Assembly (NCBI GenBank): GCA_039583875.1
Contig: CM077147.1
Location: 106,810,124-106,874,123 of the forward strand
Direction: 5' to 3'
Origin: Platanthera guangdongensis
Taxonomy: Eukaryota > Streptophyta > Magnoliopsida > Asparagales > Orchidaceae
Length of the DNA stretch: 64,000 bases
Under the pieces are notes generated by a model. That model saw only the letters and a program-made list of their open reading frames with translations. It was not told the origin of the DNA and did no database searches. A program made the position numbers and the translations under genes. Below, one piece after another: positions 53,468 through 64,000 of this stretch (positions are counted from its first letter, which is position 1; each line of letters opens with the position of its first letter).

Positions 53468-54010
53468 TCAGGGAAACAAGTGAGGGTGAGCCTCCCTCAT
53501 AGCCGACTCTAGCTCCCAAGTCGCGCTTTCCAAATCCTGATTCTTCCATAGGACTTTCACAATCGGAATAGACTTTGTCCGCAACACCCGATCTTGAGTA
53601 TCCAGAATGCGGACCGGCACCTCAGCATATGAAATATTCGACTCCAACTGGGGCACAACATCAAAGACTTGCCCACTGCTTTGCACACACTTCCATAGTT
53701 GGCTTACATGGAATATATTATGAACACCAGGAAGGTTTGCTGGCAAATCCAGCCTATAAGTTGACACGCCAATCCGTTCAACAATCTTAAACGGGCCCAC
53801 ATACCTCAGATCCAATTTCCGGTTCTTACCGAACCGCTTAACACCAACCATCGGGGAAACCTTAAGAAACATAAGATGCCCTACAGAAAACTCCAAGTCG
53901 GACCAACGCCGGTTGGCGTTCTTCTCATATATCTCCTGAGCTATACGAAGCTTTTCTCGAATAAGCTTCACTGCGACTTCCATTTCCTCGAGCGCATCCG
54001 GACCCAACAC
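53468..54010 (-). CDS. Integrase C-terminus and chromodomain of E
   Basis: 180 codons: VKLIREKLRIAQEIYEKN, VGHLMFLKVSPM, NRKLDLRYVGPFKIVERIG (GPY/F), LPGVHNIFHVSQLWKC, and the chromodomain RILDTQDRVLRTKSIPIVKVLW with WELESAMREAHPHLFP. Domain intact by eye, joined to the rest only through frame breaks. Confidence 0.9.
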   Translation of the reverse strand: MLGPDALEEMEVAVKLIREKLRIAQEIYEKNANRRWSDLEFSVGHLMFLKVSPMVGVKRFGKNRKLDLRYVGPFKIVERIGVSTYRLDLPANLPGVHNIFHVSQLWKCVQSSGQVFDVVPQLESNISYAEVPVRILDTQDRVLRTKSIPIVKVLWKNQDLESATWELESAMREAHPHLFP

Positions 54011-54729
54011 AGGCCTCTCACCGACCTTAGTCCAAAATAAGGGAGTTCTGCTGCGCCTCCCTTACAAAGCTTCAAACGGAGCCATTTGCAATCTCTCTTG
54101 GTAACTGTTATTGTATGCAAACTCCATAAGCTGCAAATGCTCATCCCATGCTCCATCATGGTCCAAGATGTAGCACCTGATCATATCCTTAACTATCTAG
54201 TTCACTTGCTCAGTCTGACCATTGGTATGCGGGTGGTAAGCTGTATAATACCTCAAATCTGTACCCAAACCCTCTTGCAGACTCCTCTAGAAGCGAGATG
54301 TAAAACGGGAGTCTCGATCTGAAATGATGCTAATAGGAACACCATGCAAACGATGACTTCATTCAGATACAACTCTGCAATCTTTTTCATCGGATAGTCA
54401 ATCTTGTATGGCACGAAGTGAGCACACTTCGTCAGTCTGTCCACTAAAAACCAAACAAAATCAAATCCCCTTGGAGATCTCGGTAATCCCGTAATGAAGT
54501 CCATAGAAATACTTTCCCACTTCCAAGTCGGGATCTCCAACGAAGTCAACTTGCCACCAGGCCTTACATGATCGGCCTTCACATGCTTGCAAGTGTGGCA
54601 CTCAGCAACAAATCGGGCTATGTCCACCTTCATTCCATACCACCAGGCGATTTGCTTCAAATCATGGTACATCTTTGTAGATACTGGATGGTAGGCAACA
54701 CTGGATCCATGAGCCTCTCTGCATATCAT
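54011..54729 (-). pseudogene. Integrase zinc finger and core of E, broken
   Basis: 54253-54729 reads the HHCC finger (CREAHGSSVAYHPVSTKMYHD, CHTCKHVKADHVRPGG) and FMDF-type first Asp (ISMDFITGLPRSP), then WFLVDRLTKCAHFVPYK. A frame change near 54350 garbles the second Asp region (only QIETPV where SDRD is expected). The Glu region is read in pieces to 54011 (YAYNNSYQ-type and KALYGRR-type in other frames). Confidence 0.85.
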
Positions 54730-54771
54730 AACCCTGATGTCTCCAACAGCGGGGATGCAAAACTTGCCGCG

Positions 54772-55032
54772 TTACTTCAAAGTACCCGCATCATCGATAG
54801 AAAAATCCGGCAACTCCCCTCTCTCAGCCCTGAGGTATAAGTGCAGAAGATCCGGATCATCCTTCTGGTGCAACCTGGTAAGTGAAATCCAAGACGGCTC
54901 TACCTCTGCCAAACTACTCTGCATGATACAACATCCCACGGAGATATCCATCAGGAGGAACTCTTCCACTAAACGATCGACGAAGAGATTAAAGATCTTC
55001 CCCGTCTTCCGGCTCAGGGCGTCGACCACCAT
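54772..55032 (-). pseudogene. RNase H end / connector of E
   Basis: VVDALSRKTGK is the conserved end of RNase H. The rest is the linker to the integrase zinc finger (LHLYLRAERGELPDFSIDDAGTLK). Separated from both neighbours by stops. Confidence 0.8.
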
Positions 55033-55053
55033 ATTGACCTTCCCCTGATGATA

Positions 55054-55620
55054 CTATATCTCTACATCATAATCAGCCACATTCTCTAGCCACCGCCGCT
55101 TGCGCAGATTCAACTCCTGTATGAACACGTACTTTAGACTTTTATGATCTGTGAAGATCTTGCACTGAATACCATAAAGTAGATGCCTCCACAGATTTAG
55201 CGCATAAATCACCGCTGCAAACTCAAGGACATGCGTAGGGTAATTTCTCTCATGAGTTTTTAATTGCCTTGACCCATACGCAATCACCTTTTCAGCCTGC
55301 ATCAACACGCAACCCAGACCAACATGCGAAGCATCCACGTACACATCATACTCCGCACCCTCAGTAGGTAGGGTCAGAACGGGAGCAGTGCACAATCTGT
55401 TCTTTAGCTCTAGGAAGGCTTCTTCGCACTTCTCGCTCCAAACAAAGGCCGTGTTCTTCTGAGTCAACCTGGTCAAAGGTGCAGCCCGGGTGGAGATACC
55501 CTCCATGAACCTCCGGTAGTAGCCGACCAACCCTAGGAAGCTTCTAATCTCCTTGGGCATGCCCGGCCTGCTCCAATCCATCACTGCTGCGATCTTTTCC
55601 GGGTTCGACCGAGATCCCAT
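55054..55620 (-). CDS. RT thumb and RNase H of E
   Basis: 188 codons: [55 protein letters not shown] (RNase H first Asp), [27 protein letters not shown] and [13 protein letters not shown]. The frame overlaps the upstream frame between 55544 and 55620, where one base is lost or gained. Confidence 0.88.
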   Translation of the reverse strand: MGSRSNPEKIAAVMDWSRPGMPKEIRSFLGLVGYYRRFMEGISTRAAPLTRLTQKNTAFVWSEKCEEAFLELKNRLCTAPVLTLPTEGAEYDVYVDASHVGLGCVLMQAEKVIAYGSRQLKTHERNYPTHVLEFAAVIYALNLWRHLLYGIQCKIFTDHKSLKYVFIQELNLRKRRWLENVADYDVEI

Positions 55621-56863
55621 CCTTATTCACCACGTGGCCCAGAAACGAGACCTGCGGCAACCAAAATTCACACTTGCTCAGCTTGACAAATAACTTGTGG
55701 TCCCTCAACTCCGACAGAACCAAGCGCAGTTGCTGCTCATGCTCCTCAGTACTGCGAGAGTAGATCAACACATCATTGATGAATACCACAACGAACTTGT
55801 CTAGAAAATCCTTAAACACCCGGTTCATCATATCCATGAAAGCTGATGGTGCGTTGGTCAAACCAAACGACATCACTAGAAACTCGAAGTGTCCATGCCT
55901 CGATCTAAACGCAGACCGTGGAATATCTGCCTCACGGATCCTGAGCTGATGATAGACCGAACGAAGATCGATCTTGGAAAACATCGTGCTACCACACAAC
56001 TGATCAAATAAGTCATCGATCCTCGGCAGAGGGTACCTGTTCTTAATGGTGACTTTGTTCAACTCCCTATAATCGATGCACAGCCTCATCGACCCATCCT
56101 TCTTCTTCACAAATAGAACAAGAGCACCCCAAGGCGACGAACTCTGCCTGATAAAGCCTTTTGCCAATAACTCCTCCAACTGGACTCGCAACTCCTCCAA
56201 CTGACGAGGGGACATCCGATACGACACCTTAGCAATAGGACGCGTTCCCGGTTCCAAATCAATCACAAACTCAACATCCTGATCGCGGGGAAGACCAGGA
56301 AGGTCATCAGGAAAAACATCAGAGAAACCACGTACAACAGGAATCTCCTCCAAGCGCGGTACACTAACAGCAGTCCCAACTACCGAGACTAAACAAGCAA
56401 AACAATCAGAATGAAACATCTTCTGAGCACATACCGCAAAAATGACAGGAAAATCCTGGCAAGGATCATCATACACACTTCTAGGCTGACCGTTGTCCTT
56501 GATGTAGTCCAAGAGCTTCCCTTTGCACTGAATAACCACATCATACTTAGACAACCAGTCCATGCCCAGAATAACATCGATGTCCTCTAGATCAATCATC
56601 TTCAAGTCCGTCTTCGCAAGAAAGTCCCCCAACAAAATATTGCAATCTAGAATGCCCAAATCTGATAACACAGATTCACCAGTAGGGAACTTGACGCAGA
56701 AGGTATCACAAACTTGATCTAGAATCAACCGATATCGCTCCATAAAGGCTCTAGCCACAAATGAGTGGGTAGCACCGGTGTCGAACAGAACACGCACCCA
56801 GCGGTTCTTCACCTTAAATTTCCCTATAGGAGTATATACGCAACTAAGGAACAACCAAAACAA
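55544..56863 (-). CDS. Protease and reverse transcriptase of E, with a changed catalytic residue
   Basis: 439 codons. Protease: [20 protein letters not shown] and [97 protein letters not shown], and [15 protein letters not shown]. The last motif should be FIDDIL: the first catalytic Asp is Asn. This change alone would abolish polymerase activity. Confidence 0.92.
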   Translation of the reverse strand: MFWLFLSCVYTPIGKFKVKNRWVRVLFDTGATHSFVARAFMERYRLILDQVCDTFCVKFPTGESVLSDLGILDCNILLGDFLAKTDLKMIDLEDIDVILGMDWLSKYDVVIQCKGKLLDYIKDNGQPRSVYDDPCQDFPVIFAVCAQKMFHSDCFACLVSVVGTAVSVPRLEEIPVVRGFSDVFPDDLPGLPRDQDVEFVIDLEPGTRPIAKVSYRMSPRQLEELRVQLEELLAKGFIRQSSSPWGALVLFVKKKDGSMRLCIDYRELNKVTIKNRYPLPRIDDLFDQLCGSTMFSKIDLRSVYHQLRIREADIPRSAFRSRHGHFEFLVMSFGLTNAPSAFMDMMNRVFKDFLDKFVVVFINDVLIYSRSTEEHEQQLRLVLSELRDHKLFVKLSKCEFWLPQVSFLGHVVNKDGISVEPGKDRSSDGLEQAGHAQGD

Positions 56864-56966
56864 AAAAAACTATAATCATTCTAGTAAATAAAACTTTCAG
56901 GCTTGGAAAATAACTAACCTAAGATGACCTGAGTCGAAGTTTGAGCCTCCTTAGAAGAGATCACGT

Positions 56967-57647
56967 TCAGCTTTCCTTCGCCCTTGTCCACACGCTGAGG
57001 CGGAGGTAATGCCTGAAGTGGAACTGATTGAAGAACAGGATGGACCTGAGGACACCTTGTCTTGATATGGCCCTTCTGTCCACACTGATATCAGACTTTA
57101 TCCTTGGACCAACACTGGCAGCATCATGCTGAGGTCGCTTGCAAACAGAACAGGAGACATCCTTCCTATGAGCACCTTGAATAGCATGAACTTCCTCCTT
57201 CTTCTGAGCTCCCGCCTTCTTGAAACACCTCTCAACAGGGTGGCCTGGCCGGCCACAGAAGCTACACACTACCTTACTCTTCTTTCCTGAAGCAGCACCG
57301 GGTACCTGTGGGTTCTTCTCTTCAGCAGACTTCCTCTTGTCCTTCCTCGTTTGCTGGCCTCTGTTCTTTGCGGTCTCAATTGCCTCCACTTTTAGGGCAG
57401 CCTCCACTACCCCTACATAAGTCTCTGATCCATATGCACTGGCCAACTGCTGAATCTCACTCCTCAAGCCACCAAGGAACCACTTGACTCGATCAGCTTC
57501 AATACTCACCAACCCAGGGGCAAACTGGCTCAACTTGCTGAACTCTATCTCGCACTCAATGACCGTGAGTTTCCTCTGCTTTAGGTGGAGGAAGTCGTTC
57601 ATTAGTCGGTCACGCTCGACCGAAGGCAAGAACTTCCTCAACAACAT
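56967..57647 (-). pseudogene. Gag C-terminal part of E with one zinc knuckle
   Basis: 226 codons. Capsid part (LLRKFLPSVERDRLMNDFLHLKQ, then VKWFLGGLRSEIQQLAS) and a good CCHC knuckle CSFCGRPGHPVERC near residue 130. The second, CSVCKRPQHDAASV, is broken. The frame ends in divergent sequence. Confidence 0.85.
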
Positions 57648-57662
57648 CTCCTTGAATAATCC

Positions 57663-58181
57663 CTAAGAGCAACCAGCTACCAAACTCTCCTTTTCTCTAA
57701 GCCACCAACTCTTAGCCAAACCCTTAAGCTGATAGGCGGCTATCATCACTCTCTGATCATCTACAATACCGGAGTACGTGAACATCTCCTCCATGGAGAT
57801 CAGCCAATCATCTATGACCATGAAATCTGCCTTCCCATCATATATAGGAGGGCTAAGTCTCTGAAACTGTGAGATAAAGGACATCTCTGCTGGCACTACC
57901 ACTGGAGATCTTAGGGGAGCAGGAGGGGGAGGAGCAGCTAACTCCCCTACAGGGTCTTGCAATCCCTGAGTCTGTCCTGCCACAACTGCCACCAGAGACT
58001 GGATCTGGGCCTGCATCTCCATCAACTGCCTGGTCAAGGAATCGTTGCTCTGTCGTAGGCTCTCGATCACCGCATCACTCCGTGCTCCTGAAGACTCACC
58101 CTTAGACAGGGGAGTCGACCTAGTCGAAGGACGTCTCGCCATCCTAAAACCATAAAAAACTGAGGTCAAAACATAGTACAA
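57663..58181 (-). pseudogene. Gag N-terminal part of E
   Basis: 172 codons ending at a stop at 57663 (AGCS, stop, GLFKE). Contains LRQSNDSLTRQLMEMQAQIQSLV, a coiled-coil leader, a Pro-rich linker and FISQFQRLSPPIYDGKADFMVIDDWLISMEEMF, the conserved Gag start of chromoviruses. The 57647 frame continues it. Confidence 0.87.
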
Positions 58182-58189
58182 CAGTTAGA

Positions 58190-58810
58190 ACAAACTACCA
58201 CTACAGAAAATACATACATAATTAACTGTTATACTTGCTCTGGGATTTTATTTTATTTTTATAAAAGTGATGCTATGCTTAACCTAGGATGGTTTACCAC
58301 CATCAACTAACTCTTGTGCCTAGATCGGGAATGCATGAATTTATATTCTTTTTCTGATTTAAAACCATGTGTGTACATATGTCATCCTGAAAATCTTTAG
58401 CTTAGCACATTGTGCTTATGCATTGTTATGTTATGCATGATTGTGCTATGCATTCCAAAAAGGCCCTAATGCATGTTATGAGTGGGTACGCATAAAAATG
58501 TTATGCATCCCATTCTACATAACATTCTCATGCAACAAAAAAGAAACGTGCTAGTCGCATTCATGTGGTGAGGTTATGCATCCCATACTACATAACCCTC
58601 ATATGTTGCACCTATGGTGGATCCATATACAGAAACATATTATGCATCCTATACTATATAATATGCCCCGTATACTTCATGTTATGCTATGAGTGTAGTG
58701 TTCGTTCTTCAGCCAAGACGTGCTGATGACATATCGGTGTGTGTATGATATGATGCTAAACATCTAATACCTACAAGGAAAGGTTGCCCGATAAATTTTC
58801 AAGAAACCTG
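58190..58810 (-). other. 5' leader of E with RY-like ATGCAT repeats
   Basis: No gene. About 75-bp degenerate repeats at 58490-58680, each with TTATGCATCCCATACTACATAA or a near copy, and further ATGCAT/TGCATG strings at 58417-58480. Confidence 0.7.
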
Positions 58811-58824
58811 GCTTTGATATCAAC
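58811..58824 (-). other. Degenerate primer-like site of E
   Basis: + strand GCTTTGATATCAAC, i.e. GTTGATATCAAAGC on the - strand, in the place of TGGTATCAGAGC. At least two mismatches, in keeping with an old element. Confidence 0.6.
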
Positions 58825-61756
58825 TATCACAACCTGCATTTTCTCCGAATTTAAGAAGTATCAGAGTATGAGAAAACACGCACTGTGATGCCACGTCGAG
58901 TAGGGGATAACTGTCGACGCTTAGGCGAACACCATCTAACTAGACTATGAAAATTCATAAGTTTAATGATTAGAAAATCAGTTATATTTTGAAGGCCGTA
59001 TCCCTCAGCTCAGTGGATCATCTAGTCCACAGTTTAAAAACTATACTTATACGCATCGAAAAATACTTTATTTATATTTGACATCCTATGAGAGTGCATA
59101 AGTGTCCCCCGAGGTCAACTTATACTATGCAAGACTCTAGATTTATTTTATATTACAAGTAAGAAAACCATCGTTTTACGTTGCTTGGAAAGTAGTGTAT
59201 GAGTTTTATAAACATGCTGATCATGAGATATACTTATAATAGTGTTTTTAGGTTTAAAAGTAACTAGCAACCTATCATAAATCTTCCCAAGAGAAAATAA
59301 ACTATCTCGAGAAAGGTTGCAGTAAAAGAAACATATCTAGTATCATAAGTAAAAACCACCAGCGGGCGTCAACAACCTGACACGAACCCACTAGCGAGCA
59401 TGTATGTCTGTAAGAAAAACAGAAAACTACCTCACAATACCAAGAAAATGATCTCTACAGTACACGAGTTCACCAGCAACAACACAGCAAAACTAGTCGC
59501 CTACTCAGCTACTAATCAGAACCTGAGGCATTCAGATAAGAAAAGAATACCTCAGCAAGTAAAACAAATAAGTTGCATGGAAGTGTTATATAAAAGGGTA
59601 TGCAAGAGAAGAAAGTAAGACAGTAACAGACAAACACTGTCCAAAACAAGACGCACTTGCACCAAGTGCGAGAAAACAGCAACAACCCTGTCATAAAACC
59701 TGCAGAGTCTACCAGGAAAACATGTGCCAAAAAAGAAATGTTGCAATCTACAAAGGAAGAAGCATCTAACAATCCTAGATTGTGAATAATGGAAGTAGTA
59801 AAATAACATGGACCTGAGTTGGTGACCAAAAACAGTCCCCCAAATAAACAGTTCCAACTAAAATTCACTACGTCATCATAAGGCCACCACATACCCAGCC
59901 CGTACCTGGGATTAAAAGATGGCGGCCACGGTATACCCAGCTCGTACCTGGGACTAAAAGTTGGCGGCCACGGCTCGCACACAAAATATCCCACTCCTTT
60001 AGAGCGTCAAAATACCACAACCTGCCATAACCCACGATTCGACCCTCAAAAGTAAAGGAAGAAACGAATGGCTGACAAGACATCCCCACCCAAGAGGTAA
60101 TCACTCGGGAAGAAAAGGAAATGAAAAAAAAATCGATTAAGGGAAAATAAACGTCGATCTCAGCTTACAGGAAAATGCCGATCTCAGTTCGACGATTTTC
60201 GTCGAACTCAGATCACAGGAAAATGTCGACCTCAGCACGACGATTTTCGTCGAACTCAGATCGATGATCTTCGTCGATCTCAGGCAACCGGAGATCATCG
60301 ATCTCAGTTCGACGAACAACGTCAAGCTGAGAACGATGAACGTCGTCGACCTGGCAGCGTTCAGTGCACTCAATGCTGTCAAAGTTTTTATACTAAGCAT
60401 AAAAACCAAGCCCGGCATTAAGTGAGCTTCCCTCACTCAACGATTTTACACTTAGGCAAAATCAGAGAAACTCAAACATGAACTAATAAACGCCCCCAGC
60501 CAGAAACGTTACAACCTAATTCCTGTACCCTCCTCATCTCTCCAGACCACTTCATTTAGCCCAGAAATACTCTAATCAACTAGACAAAGGAAAAGTGGGG
60601 GGTTTTGATACAACCATTACACAGGTAAGCCTAATTTCCCCCAATTCGTGCCTAACCAAGACAGATTACTTTGTACAAAACCAATATTAAGGCCACATCA
60701 TAACTATCCGGCTATAGTTACTGTGCAGAAAAGGAAAAACATCTCCACTCTCATCTCTCTATTCCCAGCTCGAGAGCAAGTCAAATTAACAGTAGGAAGT
60801 CCAAGAAAGAAGGAAAAAAGATTTAACAACAAGGCCGATTTTTGAGTAAACTTGTACAAAGAGTGATCAAATAGGCTTAAGCATTTACGCGACTAAGATT
60901 AATAGAGACTGAACATTAATATCCAAGCAACAGGGTGATCTATGAGAGGCAAGGTATAAAAGGAACTAAAACAAGTTACTTGGCAAGGGCAGGAGCACCA
61001 CTTGCCTTGAGTTCAGCAAAGGCTTGGTCAGCACTACCTCCTTGCACGGATTTGGCCGCAAACAGCACAAGCCAAGCGAACGTAGAAACATAAATGTAGG
61101 CGAGAGCATTCCAGATCTACCCTCAGAACAGAAATCCGACCGCTAGAACTCCCGAATTCGGCAGTGGAAGGCAAGGGCAGCCCGCCGGTTTTCCTCTCTT
61201 GTACAGGGACGACGGTTATGCTAATTCCGAAAAGACAATAAATTGTCTTTATTCTGATTTAAGACTATTTATAGTCAGCGGCTAAGTCCCAAATACTTTC
61301 TATTCTTAGCCAACCCAAAAGCTGCCAGCCACCTTTTCACCATAACTGCTACTTTCTAAAAATATATATATCTATATATAAGATATAATATCATATTATT
61401 ATAAATAAAATGCAAAACGAGGCGAAACCCGAACATCCTCGGAATTCGACGAAATCTGGACCGTAGCTAAATACCCACTCTACGAACGTAACAGCGAAGT
61501 CAAAATCAACTTTCGACAAACAAAACTCGGGTTATCACCACCCAAAGCCAAAACACAAGCATTCCACGAGAGGCCTCACTGAGTCACAAAACCAGACCAG
61601 GCTTGCTAGGGAATCTTGCCTAATGGGCTACCAACAACCACACAAGGAACCTAAAGAGCTAAGACCACGCTCTAACAAACGGCACAGCTGGAAATGCATC
61701 AACGTAACGCCAAACGAGAATTAAATAATTGTAGAAAAAAAATCGAGGGCGTTACA
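58825..61756 (-). repeat. 5' LTR of E
   Basis: 2932 bp, partner of 50380-53359. TATA on the - strand near 61264-61271 (TATAAATAG). GTCGA array at 60150-60350. Confidence 0.93.
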
Positions 61757-63925
61757 GACACGGGCGTGTCCCAGGCCGTGTACTTTTCAGGATATGCCCA
61801 AGGAATTGAGGCCTGGTAAACACGAGCAGGACACGGCTATGTCTTGGGTACACAGCCTGTGACACAGGTGTGTCACTGGCCGTGTCCCTGTCAGGTTGAG
61901 ATTGATTTTTGTACAGCCTGATGTACACGGCCACAGACACGGGCATGTCTGAAGGCGTGTCAGGTGACACGCCCGTGATACGGGCGTGTCACATGGGCTT
62001 GTCCTGGACTGGATAAGTCGGTTGAGCACCGCTTGAGGTACACAGCCTGGGACACGGGCGTGTCACAGGCCTTGTCAGACAAAAAACATTATTTTGTGGC
62101 AAAATCATGGCTGTCCAAATCTTCAATTGGGATCCAATGGCTGAGGTGCCTCCCTACTTCCTTAAGGCCGTGCATGAGAAGGAAATTCTCATTTGAGTTT
62201 TGGCCTTTATCTTTCTACAAGTTAGAGAGAGATAGAGGAAGAAGGTGGAGGAGGAAAGAGAGCAGGCCAACAGTGGTGCTGCGGAGTTCCGACGAGAGAT
62301 CTGAGGCCAGCGTTGCGGAGGAAAAGCCGTTGTAGTTCATTCCAGAAAGCTAGGAGCTCATGGCACCGAAGCGGTCTTCGAGGGTAACGACTTTTCTTCC
62401 TAGCCATGTGAAGGATTCCTTTTTGGCATGTGCATAAGATTCCCCCACCAGAGGGTGGCTTGTTGTGGGAATCCTTTGGGTTAATTCATGGAATCCCCAA
62501 TCATTTGGCATATAGATCCGGAAAAGGAGTACGGAATAGGCATGCTATGTGAAGCCCATCTGGACAGGTTGGTCTGGATTGGTGATGTTGCATATACACA
62601 CCGGAGAAGACTCCGTGATAAACGTGTAGTTTAGGAGTCGATGGGTTAAACCTGTTAAAGGCAGTATCATAAAGTACTGGAGTGGTAGTCCAGGAAAATA
62701 CCCGTGTGATACTTGTGCTATTGGGTTATACCTGTGAAGGGGAGTAGCAAGAAGTACTGGATTGGCAGTCCAGGAAATACCCTTTATAATGCTTGATGTT
62801 CATGGGTGGTACCTGTGAAGGGGAGTAGCAGGAAGTACTGGCGTGGTAAGTCAGGAAAATACCCTTGACATTTATGATAATTGTGGGGTTGTGCATGTGA
62901 AGGGAGTAGAAGGAAGTACTGGTGTGCCCAGGAAAGACCCTCTGATGTTGTGATATGAATGGGTATGATAGTAAGAACTGGTGTGCCCAGGAAAAACCCA
63001 GGCTTTATGCCAAACAGGTAAGGTGAAACCGACCCGCACCTTTGATTTAGCTGTAAGTACATTGTACTCGGTGATGGAAAGGCTATTTGAGCAACAGGGG
63101 GTGGATGATCCGACCTCCGTTATGTCTGTCCGACGTGAGACTTGAAAGTGTGGTCTGTTGGAGCGCATAATGAGAGTCTTAGGCCTCCACGTCGTGATAC
63201 AATGGGGGCTACGGGCCAATCCCGGTTCACTAAGACTATAATCTCCAGTTGTACGCCATGGAGAAAATGCTCATTGTTTTACCATTGGGTTGCAACCCTG
63301 ATACGGTGGTGGGCAACTAGTTCGCCGGTACACCAAGAATGTGCCCTAAGTGCACGGATCGTCGGGCCGCGTGTCTGACGGTTATGATGGAATGAATGTG
63401 CATGAGAGCACAATGTATGAATATACATATTTTCCTGTGAAATTCTATGCCTGCAGGGAAGTAATTCCACTGCCCCGGGAAAGGGTTGGGGTCGTTATAA
63501 TTTGGTCAGCTGAATGCTTAACGTTGCCTGTTTTCCACCATTGGGTGGGCTATCCCTGTGCAGGTGCTGGAGAGCCAAGCGGGACGTATAAAGGCTGAAG
63601 TTCCTTCTGCCGCCGCTAGCCCTTGAAGGCTAAACTGAAAATACTATGTTTGATTATACATGGTCGGCCTACGCGCCAATTTTTGAGGCCACTGTTGTGT
63701 AAAGCCCTGTAAGTCCATAAGGCCAGTTGACTTTGTATTTCCTACGATTCCTGTTTTGTATAAATATGGAGCTTTTATATGGTGGACATTCATGTGTGTG
63801 AGTTCAACTTCGTATTATAGGCTTCCGCTAGAATGCAATGAGTTAGGATGCGCAACTTTGGTATCACTACGTGACTTCCCTGCCTGTTTTATAGTATATA
63901 CATGTGAACGGATGGAGTCATTACA
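61757..63925 (+). repeat. LTR I, right part
   Basis: Continues 50121-50379 after element E. Inverted repeats GACACGGGCGTGTC at 61757-62075, the ATGGCACCGAAGCGG block at 62359, and near-tandem GTACTGG(C/A)GTGG(T/C)AGTCCAGGAAA units at 62674-62995. Ends GGATGGAGTCATTACA. Confidence 0.88.
62674..62995 (+). repeat. Degenerate ~80-bp tandem repeats in LTR I
   Basis: Five units each contain AAGTACTGG or AGAACTGG, a GTCCAGGAAA or GCCCAGGAAA string and a following CCCT or CCCG. Unit lengths are ~60-90 bp. Confidence 0.75.
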
Positions 63926-64000
63926 TTTTTGGTATCAGCTGTCTCGGTCTTTCCCTTTCGAATTCATGGTCGAATTCTTTTATGGGGTGGCGAGCACGTG
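63926..64000 (+). other. Primer site and leader after LTR I
   Basis: TTTTTGGTATCAGCTG (TGG at 63930) then AATTCATGGTCGAATTC-TTTTATGGGGTGGCGAGCACGTG at the window end. It matches the leader of J and F, so the element of I continues beyond the window. Confidence 0.85.

Larger units (their letters stand above)
50380..61756 (-). mobile_element. Decayed Tekay-type chromovirus E, inserted in LTR I
   Basis: LTRs are 50380-53359 (3' LTR in the element's sense) and 58825-61756 (5' LTR). GATAC (50375-50379) and GACAC (61757-61761) are the duplication with one change. On the - strand: primer-like site, gag, protease, RT, RNase H, integrase and chromodomain. LTRs differ by ~6% over a 160-bp comparison, plus a missing repeat unit, so it is much older than F. 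Every domain is broken. Confidence 0.93.

Overview
This window comes from a plant nuclear genome. It is an almost gene-free block of nested LTR retrotransposons. The evidence is Ty1/copia (including Sirevirus) and Ty3/gypsy (Tat and Tekay-type chromovirus) polyproteins, tRNA-Met-type primer sites (TGGTATCAGA), plant TATA boxes (TATAAATA) and 5-bp target duplications. I found no cellular gene, rRNA, tRNA or CRISPR. The species cannot be named from the sequence.

Layout. 33-12987: a near-complete Tat-lineage gypsy element (called H). It has gag, protease, RT-RNase H, a second RNase H and integrase on the + strand, then nine copies of a 115-bp tandem repeat, then two spliced-looking antisense genes with their own TATA boxes, then the 3' LTR. 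12988-15271: a decayed copia fragment on the - strand (C). 15272-48190: a decayed Sirevirus (B) that holds a Russian-doll nest. B contains gag-only copia D (15909-46887). D contains a ~5.3 kb LTR-like unit G (18267-45236). G contains Sirevirus A (- strand, 23038-44731; gag, pol, env-like ORF). The 5' LTR of A contains gypsy element F (35346-43946). Element ends, target duplications and LTR divergence agree on this order, with F by far the youngest. 48195-64000: a truncated Tekay-type LTR (J) with its leader, then a related LTR (I, 50121-63925) split by a decayed - strand chromovirus (E, 50380-61756).

How it works together. No element is fully intact here. Sirevirus A is closest, with one nonsense codon in pol and a broken env-like ORF. 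F has almost identical LTRs but disabled coding, which suggests that it was moved by proteins supplied from another copy.

The most interesting signals are: (1) the antisense, multi-exon, TATA-bearing genes inside Tat element H; (2) arrays of short GTCGA- or GACAC-type palindromes in the LTRs of several unrelated families, repeated inside the Sirevirus between pol and env-like and inside the gag of D; (3) the five-level insertion chronology.
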